From Leptospira biflexa (GTDB lineage Bacteria > Spirochaetota > Spirochaetia > Treponematales > Rectinemataceae), in the NCBI GenBank assembly GCA_020721875.1, contig DYLX01000012.1, forward strand, positions 1-51,811: a stretch of DNA of 51,811 bases, in the 5' to 3' direction. The number at the start of each line of letters is the position of its first letter. The first letter of the stretch is position 1. The position numbers and the translations under genes are program-made. The notes under the pieces were generated by a model that worked only from the letters and a program-made list of their open reading frames with translations, made no database searches and had not been told where the DNA came from. Positions 48,123 through 51,811 of this stretch are shown piece after piece.

Positions 48123-50600
48123 TTAGCGCTTCTTTTTGAGTAAATCCGCAAAGGGATTGTAGGTCATGCCATCATCTTCGCGCGCTGAGCGTACGTTCGA
48201 AACGGGACGCTCGCGGGAACCAACTCGCGTGGTGGGTAAGGGGCGAGCAGTGGGTAAGGGGCGAGCCCGCTGGTCTAGGCGCTGGTTGCGGGGAGCCGAA
48301 CGCGCAGCCGCAGATCGCGATCCGTCGCTACCTTGCTTCGAACTCTGCCACCCCTCGTCTTCCGAGCGCCAGGTCGTAGTTTGGTTCGCGCCGCTCCCTA
48401 CCGAACTTCCCGATACCCCACCGAAACCCCCTCCCGCCTGTGTCTTGAGCGACAGCCCGATGCGCTTTCGCGAAGGATCCACACTGATAATCGTAAACTC
48501 CTTAAGGTCACCGACCTTCAGCACTTCCATAGGATTTTTCACGAAGCGGTCGCTCATCTCAGATACATGGATCAGCGCGCTCTCCTTAATGCCAATATCG
48601 ACGAAAGCGCCGAAATCGACTACATTCTTCACCTTGCCCTTCACCTTCATGCCGGGCTGGAGGTCATCGAACGAAAGCACTCCTTGTTGCAGCAGCGGTG
48701 GCGGTAAATCCTCGCGTGGGTCGCGGTTCGGCTTCTTGAGCTCGATAATGATGTCGTCGAGCGTAATGTCGCCGACACCGTATTTCTCCTTAAGCGCGGC
48801 TCGCTCCTCGCGCGTTGGATCGCGGCCAGTCTTCACGATTGGCTGTATTTCAGCCGCGAGCGCATAGTTCTCGGGGTGCACCCAGGTATTGTCGAGGGCG
48901 TTCTCGCTCTCTGGGATCTTGAGAAAGCCCGCGCACTGCTCGTAGGTCTTTTCGCCCAGACCGGGAATCTCCATCAAGAGCGAGCGGTTGCGGATTACGC
49001 CGCTTGCGTCGCGGAACTTGACAATTTTCTTTGCCAGGCTCGCATTGATGCCCGATACATACCGGAGGAGTGAGGAACTCGCGGTGTTGAGATTAACACC
49101 AACCTGATTGACCACCGAGCCGACCACCTGATCGAGTTGCTCGGCGAGTTTTTTCTGGTTCACGTCGTGCTGATAGAGTCCTACACCGATGCTCTTTGGG
49201 TCAATCTTAACGAGCTCGGCGAGCGGGTCCTGGAGACGCCTGCCGATCGAGATCGCGCCGCGTATCGTGAGGTCAAGTTCAGGAAATTCCTCACGGGCAA
49301 GGTCGCTCGCCGAGTACACCGACGCGCCATCTTCGTCGACCACCGCGAAGCGACACTCGAGCCTGTTGTCTGCGATCGTCTCCGCCACGAGCTTCTGCAC
49401 TTCGTGGCTGCCCGTGCCGTTGCCCACTGCGATCACCGCGAGCCTATGCTTCGCCACAGCCGCTGCCACATCGCGCTTCCCCTGCTCGGGCTTTGTCTCT
49501 TGATTGATCACAAAATAGTCGAGGAACTTGCCTGTCTCATCGAGGGCTGCGCACTTTGTGCCCGTCCTTATGCCCGGGTCGATACCCAGTACCCTCGTGC
49601 CGCGCAGCGGTGGCTGCATAAGTAAATTGCGCAGATTCGTGCTGAACACCTCGATCGCATGGCTCTCGGCATCCTCGGTGAGGTCCGATCGTATCTCGCG
49701 CCGCACCGCAGGCAAGAGCAGGCGAGCAAGACCATCCGCCGCCGCTTCCCTGTGCTGAGTGTTTACAGGGCGCACTTTCTCAACGACGCGCTCCTCCACA
49801 AGCTCGTCCGAAATATCAATCGAGACATCGAGCTCCCCCTCGCGCTCGCCGCGATTCACCGCCAGCACCCTGTGATGTTTCAACGTCGAAAGCGGCTCGC
49901 GATAGTCCCAGTACATCTGGTAGGTCGACTGTTCGCGCTTTACATCGTCCCCAACGCCCTTCACCGCAAGTTCGCCGCTCTTGAGCACCACTTGCTTGAC
50001 GTACGCGCGCATCTCCGAGTCCTGCGACAGTCGCTCAGCCAGAATGTCGCGAGCACCCGCCAGCGCGTCTTCGGCACTCTCTACCGAGAGCTCCGGGTGC
50101 TCTGCATCAGTGTGGATAAACGAAGACGCAGCTTCCAGAACTTTCTCGATCGCCGCGCTCGCCATGAGATCGGCAAGGGGGCCTAAACCCTTCTCCTGCG
50201 CGAGCATACCACGCGTTTTTTTCTTCTTTTTATAGGGAGCCCAAAGATCTTCGAGTTCTGTCAGTGTGTTCGCACGCTTAATATTCTCGTAGAGGAAGGC
50301 ATCAAGTTTTCCGAGCGCGGCGATACCTTTAAGCACCTCGATCCGCCGCTCCTCGAGATTTTTATAGCTCTCGAATTTCTGAATAGAGTCGCGAACCTGA
50401 ACCTCATCGAGATTACCCGTCCGCTCCTTGCGATACCTGCTGATAAAGGGAATGGTACAGCCTTCCGCCGAGAGGCTTAACACTGCCTGCACTTGCGAGA
50501 GCCGAACATTGAGCTCCGCGGCGATTCTCTGGCCAATGGCGAGTTCGTCGATCGAAAGCGCCTCTATGGCGCTCATGTCAAATGTCGTTGTCGAATCCAT
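48123..50600 (-). CDS. tex: Tex-family RNA-binding transcription accessory protein
   Basis: This 825-aa protein is Tex/YhgF. In order it has the Tex N-terminal helical domain (about residues 15-200), a YqgF/RNase H-like domain with VLGIDPGIRTGTK (about 330-343), helix-hairpin-helix units (about 500-570, GLGEKTYEQCAG) and an S1 RNA-binding domain (about 655-725, VKGKVKNVVDFGAFVDIG...LIHVSEMSDRFV). A further tail of about 95 residues, Gly/Ser/Arg/Pro-rich with an 18-bp DNA repeat, goes beyond standard Tex. The ATG at 50600 lacks a ribosome site but sits 10 bases after a -10-like element. An alternative start at 50576 also lacks one. Confidence 0.9.
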   Translation of the reverse strand: MDSTTTFDMSAIEALSIDELAIGQRIAAELNVRLSQVQAVLSLSAEGCTIPFISRYRKERTGNLDEVQVRDSIQKFESYKNLEERRIEVLKGIAALGKLDAFLYENIKRANTLTELEDLWAPYKKKKKTRGMLAQEKGLGPLADLMASAAIEKVLEAASSFIHTDAEHPELSVESAEDALAGARDILAERLSQDSEMRAYVKQVVLKSGELAVKGVGDDVKREQSTYQMYWDYREPLSTLKHHRVLAVNRGEREGELDVSIDISDELVEERVVEKVRPVNTQHREAAADGLARLLLPAVRREIRSDLTEDAESHAIEVFSTNLRNLLMQPPLRGTRVLGIDPGIRTGTKCAALDETGKFLDYFVINQETKPEQGKRDVAAAVAKHRLAVIAVGNGTGSHEVQKLVAETIADNRLECRFAVVDEDGASVYSASDLAREEFPELDLTIRGAISIGRRLQDPLAELVKIDPKSIGVGLYQHDVNQKKLAEQLDQVVGSVVNQVGVNLNTASSSLLRYVSGINASLAKKIVKFRDASGVIRNRSLLMEIPGLGEKTYEQCAGFLKIPESENALDNTWVHPENYALAAEIQPIVKTGRDPTREERAALKEKYGVGDITLDDIIIELKKPNRDPREDLPPPLLQQGVLSFDDLQPGMKVKGKVKNVVDFGAFVDIGIKESALIHVSEMSDRFVKNPMEVLKVGDLKEFTIISVDPSRKRIGLSLKTQAGGGFGGVSGSSVGSGANQTTTWRSEDEGWQSSKQGSDGSRSAAARSAPRNQRLDQRARPLPTARPLPTTRVGSRERPVSNVRSAREDDGMTYNPFADLLKKKR
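48232..48266. repeat. 18-bp tandem repeat in the tex tail
   Basis: A 17-base unit (GTGGGTAAGGGGCGAGC) occurs at 48232-48248 and 48250-48266, one base apart, giving an 18-base period. It codes for two RPLPTx units in the extra C-terminal tail. Confidence 0.85.
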
Positions 50601-50606
50601 AGTGAG

Positions 50607-50618
50607 CGTAACGTTACG
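50607..50618. promoter_or_regulatory. 12-bp palindrome at the tex start
   Basis: CGTAACGTTACG is a perfect 12-bp palindrome that overlaps the putative tex -10 element and ends 6 bases from the ATG. It would suit a repressor binding site. Confidence 0.5.
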
Positions 50619-50639
50619 GGAAGACGCGAAAAATTGCAA
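50611..50639 (-). promoter_or_regulatory. possible promoter of tex
   Basis: On the minus strand TTGCAA (50634-50639), 17 bases, TAACGT (50611-50616). The -10 match is fair, and it lies 10 bases before the ATG at 50600. Confidence 0.4.
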
Positions 50640-50808
50640 GAATGAGATTGTGACAAAAACTGAGCGCCATATCATGTGCTGATTCTGTAACCGAGACGCC
50701 CATCGCGTTACCGAAGATATACTCTGGATTTTTCATGCCGCATCGAATATTCTTACTAAAACACTACCGGATCTATCCAGAATAATTTAATGTGAAAAGA
50801 GGAGCTCA

Positions 50809-51447
50809 ATGGCCAAACTCAGCAGTAAGGTTCGCACATTCTCGGCGCTGGAAGTCGCCAAGCTCTGCGGGGTTGTCAACCAGACCGCGATCAACTGGAT
50901 CCGCGCGGAACACCTCAAGGCATTTACCACTCCAGGCGGTCAGTATCGAGTCTACGCGGAAGATCTCGTCAGTTTCCTCAAATCACGTGGCATGCGCGTG
51001 CCCGAAGAACTTCACGACGACCTCACGATGCCTGTCGACACAGGGCTCGTCCTCATCGTCGATGACGATAAAGACCTCAACACCATTCTCAAACGTCTCA
51101 TTGAGCGTAAAATTGAGTCTCTTCGCGTCGCTCAGGCCTTCGATGGTTTTGAAGCCGGCAGGATCATAGCGGAACGACATCCAGCGATTGTCGTGCTCGA
51201 CCTTAATTTGCCCGGTGTCGATGGCGCTTCCCTCTGCAAGAAGATTCGGTCCGACGAATCCTTCGGCCAGCCCGATGTCATCGCGATAACCGGCATCGCT
51301 GAGGAAGAAGCCAGACCGCAGATGATGAGCGCGGGTGCCAACGCGTTCTTCGCGAAACCTCTCAATTTCGAAGCACTTCTTTCGAAGATCCGCGTCCTTA
51401 TCGATGAGCGCGCAAATCCCTCTCAAGAGGAAAATTCAGAATCATGA
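50809..51447 (+). CDS. response regulator with N-terminal excisionase/MerR-like DNA-binding domain
   Basis: This 212-aa protein joins a helix-turn-helix of the excisionase/BldC-like type (residues 11-60: [12 protein letters not shown]...[13 protein letters not shown]) to a receiver domain (about 80-195). The receiver has the acidic pocket D85-D87, phosphoacceptor D131, T161 and K183 in the correct places. DNA binding at the N-terminus and receiver at the C-terminus is the reverse of common response regulators. No sensor kinase is nearby. The ATG at 50809 has a GAGGAG site. It overlaps the macro-domain gene as ATGA, so the two are co-produced. Confidence 0.82.
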   Translation: MAKLSSKVRTFSALEVAKLCGVVNQTAINWIRAEHLKAFTTPGGQYRVYAEDLVSFLKSRGMRVPEELHDDLTMPVDTGLVLIVDDDKDLNTILKRLIERKIESLRVAQAFDGFEAGRIIAERHPAIVVLDLNLPGVDGASLCKKIRSDESFGQPDVIAITGIAEEEARPQMMSAGANAFFAKPLNFEALLSKIRVLIDERANPSQEENSES

Positions 51448-51811
51448 AAGAGCTCTACCGCAGCCCCGATGGGCGGTGTCTCGTCATAGTTGGCGATATC
51501 ACGACCCTCGCCTGCGATGCCATTGTGAACGCCGCGAACTCAGGCCTCCTCGGTGGTGGCGGCGTCGACGGTGCCATACACCGCGCAGGCGGCCCCACGA
51601 TTCTCACCGAGTGCCGCGCGCTCAGAGCCGGCCCCCTGCCCGACGGCCTCCCTCCGGGACAGGCCATCGCAACCACCGCCGGCCGCCTCCCCGCGAAACG
51701 CGTGATCCACACTGTAGGACCAATCTGGCACGGCGGCTCCCACGGCGAAGACCAAATCCTCGCTTCCTGCTACCGCGAGTGCCTCAGACTCGCGGCCCGC
51801 GAAAACCTCGT
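51444..51811 (+). CDS. macro-domain protein (partial)
   Basis: This gene starts at ATG 51444, overlapping the regulator stop, and runs past the right edge, so only 122 residues are visible. The macro-domain signature GDIT (residues 17-20), [22 protein letters not shown] (about 26-47) and a VIHTVGPIW strand (about 90-98) are present. These are typical of ADP-ribose-binding enzymes such as O-acetyl-ADP-ribose deacetylases (YmdB type). The catalytic Asn of NAAN and the flexible GGGGV loop are intact. Coupling to a response regulator suggests a signalling or stress role. Confidence 0.85.
   Translation, partial: MKELYRSPDGRCLVIVGDITTLACDAIVNAANSGLLGGGGVDGAIHRAGGPTILTECRALRAGPLPDGLPPGQAIATTAGRLPAKRVIHTVGPIWHGGSHGEDQILASCYRECLRLAARENL

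Overview
This 51.8-kb window is GC-rich, densely coded bacterial chromosome with no rRNA, tRNA, CRISPR array, phage or insertion sequence that I could find. Gene content points to an anaerobic, fermentative, double-membrane bacterium, most likely a spirochaete (Treponema/Rectinema-like). The clues are lipoprotein signals, an outer-membrane barrel protein, a complete Opp peptide importer, SbcCD, a TrpR-like regulator, and a Thermotoga/Thermococcus-style Mrp-linked ferredoxin oxidoreductase in place of ordinary complex I. The phylum is an inference from gene content, not from a marker gene.

Layout. (1) 103-1031, plus: TrpR-like regulator and a small membrane protein. (2) 1020-13694, minus: one long operon of 14 overlapping genes. 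It starts with a dihydroorotate dehydrogenase-like flavoprotein, continues with Mrp antiporter-type subunits (E, F, G, MbhD-like, an MbhE/MrpB fusion, C, and two large antiporter subunits) and then NuoH-, B-, C- and D-like subunits, and ends with a 766-aa fusion of a NuoI-like ferredoxin and a GltD/NfnB-type flavoprotein. The gene order is that of the Mbx/Mbs/Nfo family. The likely job is electron transfer between ferredoxin and NAD(P)H coupled to Na+ or H+ pumping. (3) 13998-19739, minus: oppABCDF, with a promoter before oppA and a terminator-like attenuator between oppA and oppB. (4) 19851-23180, plus: ClC exchanger, iron-dependent alcohol dehydrogenase and an unknown membrane protein. (5) 23181-24700: a mosaic spacer with a 64-bp chimeric copy of the sbcC 3' end, AT-rich palindromes, and a lipoprotein gene. 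(6) 24777-29575, minus: sbcDC. (7) 29752-33350, plus: an aldo/keto reductase and a P-type H+-ATPase-like pump. (8) 33488-38430, minus: a five-gene set with gamma-glutamyltransferase, a DUF6305 protein, a TRAP-type large permease without its usual partners, a 47-aa membrane protein and an M14-type deacylase/peptidase. It looks like a scavenging module for gamma-glutamyl or N-acyl amino acids. (9) 38579-40531, minus: a C69/secernin-like hydrolase and a DUF4230-like protein. (10) 40642-43402, plus: TPR protein, membrane glycosyltransferase and PlsC-type acyltransferase in ATGA-overlapping order, likely making a glycolipid. (11) 43421-47815, minus: GNAT acetyltransferase, metallo-beta-lactamase-fold hydrolase, outer-membrane protein and phosphodiester glycosidase lipoprotein. 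(12) 48123-50600, minus: Tex. (13) 50809-51811, plus: a DNA-binding response regulator overlapping a macro-domain gene that runs off the end.

Two themes cut across the map. Most operon genes overlap by ATGA or a few bases with strong AGGAGG-type ribosome sites. A smaller set of first genes (TrpR-like, lipoprotein, P-type ATPase, tex, and possibly the MBL-fold gene) has no ribosome site but a promoter-like -10 element 6 to 10 bases before the ATG, which suggests leaderless mRNAs. The most interesting system is the 14-gene Mrp/ferredoxin complex; the gamma-glutamyltransferase module and the regulator/macro-domain pair come next.
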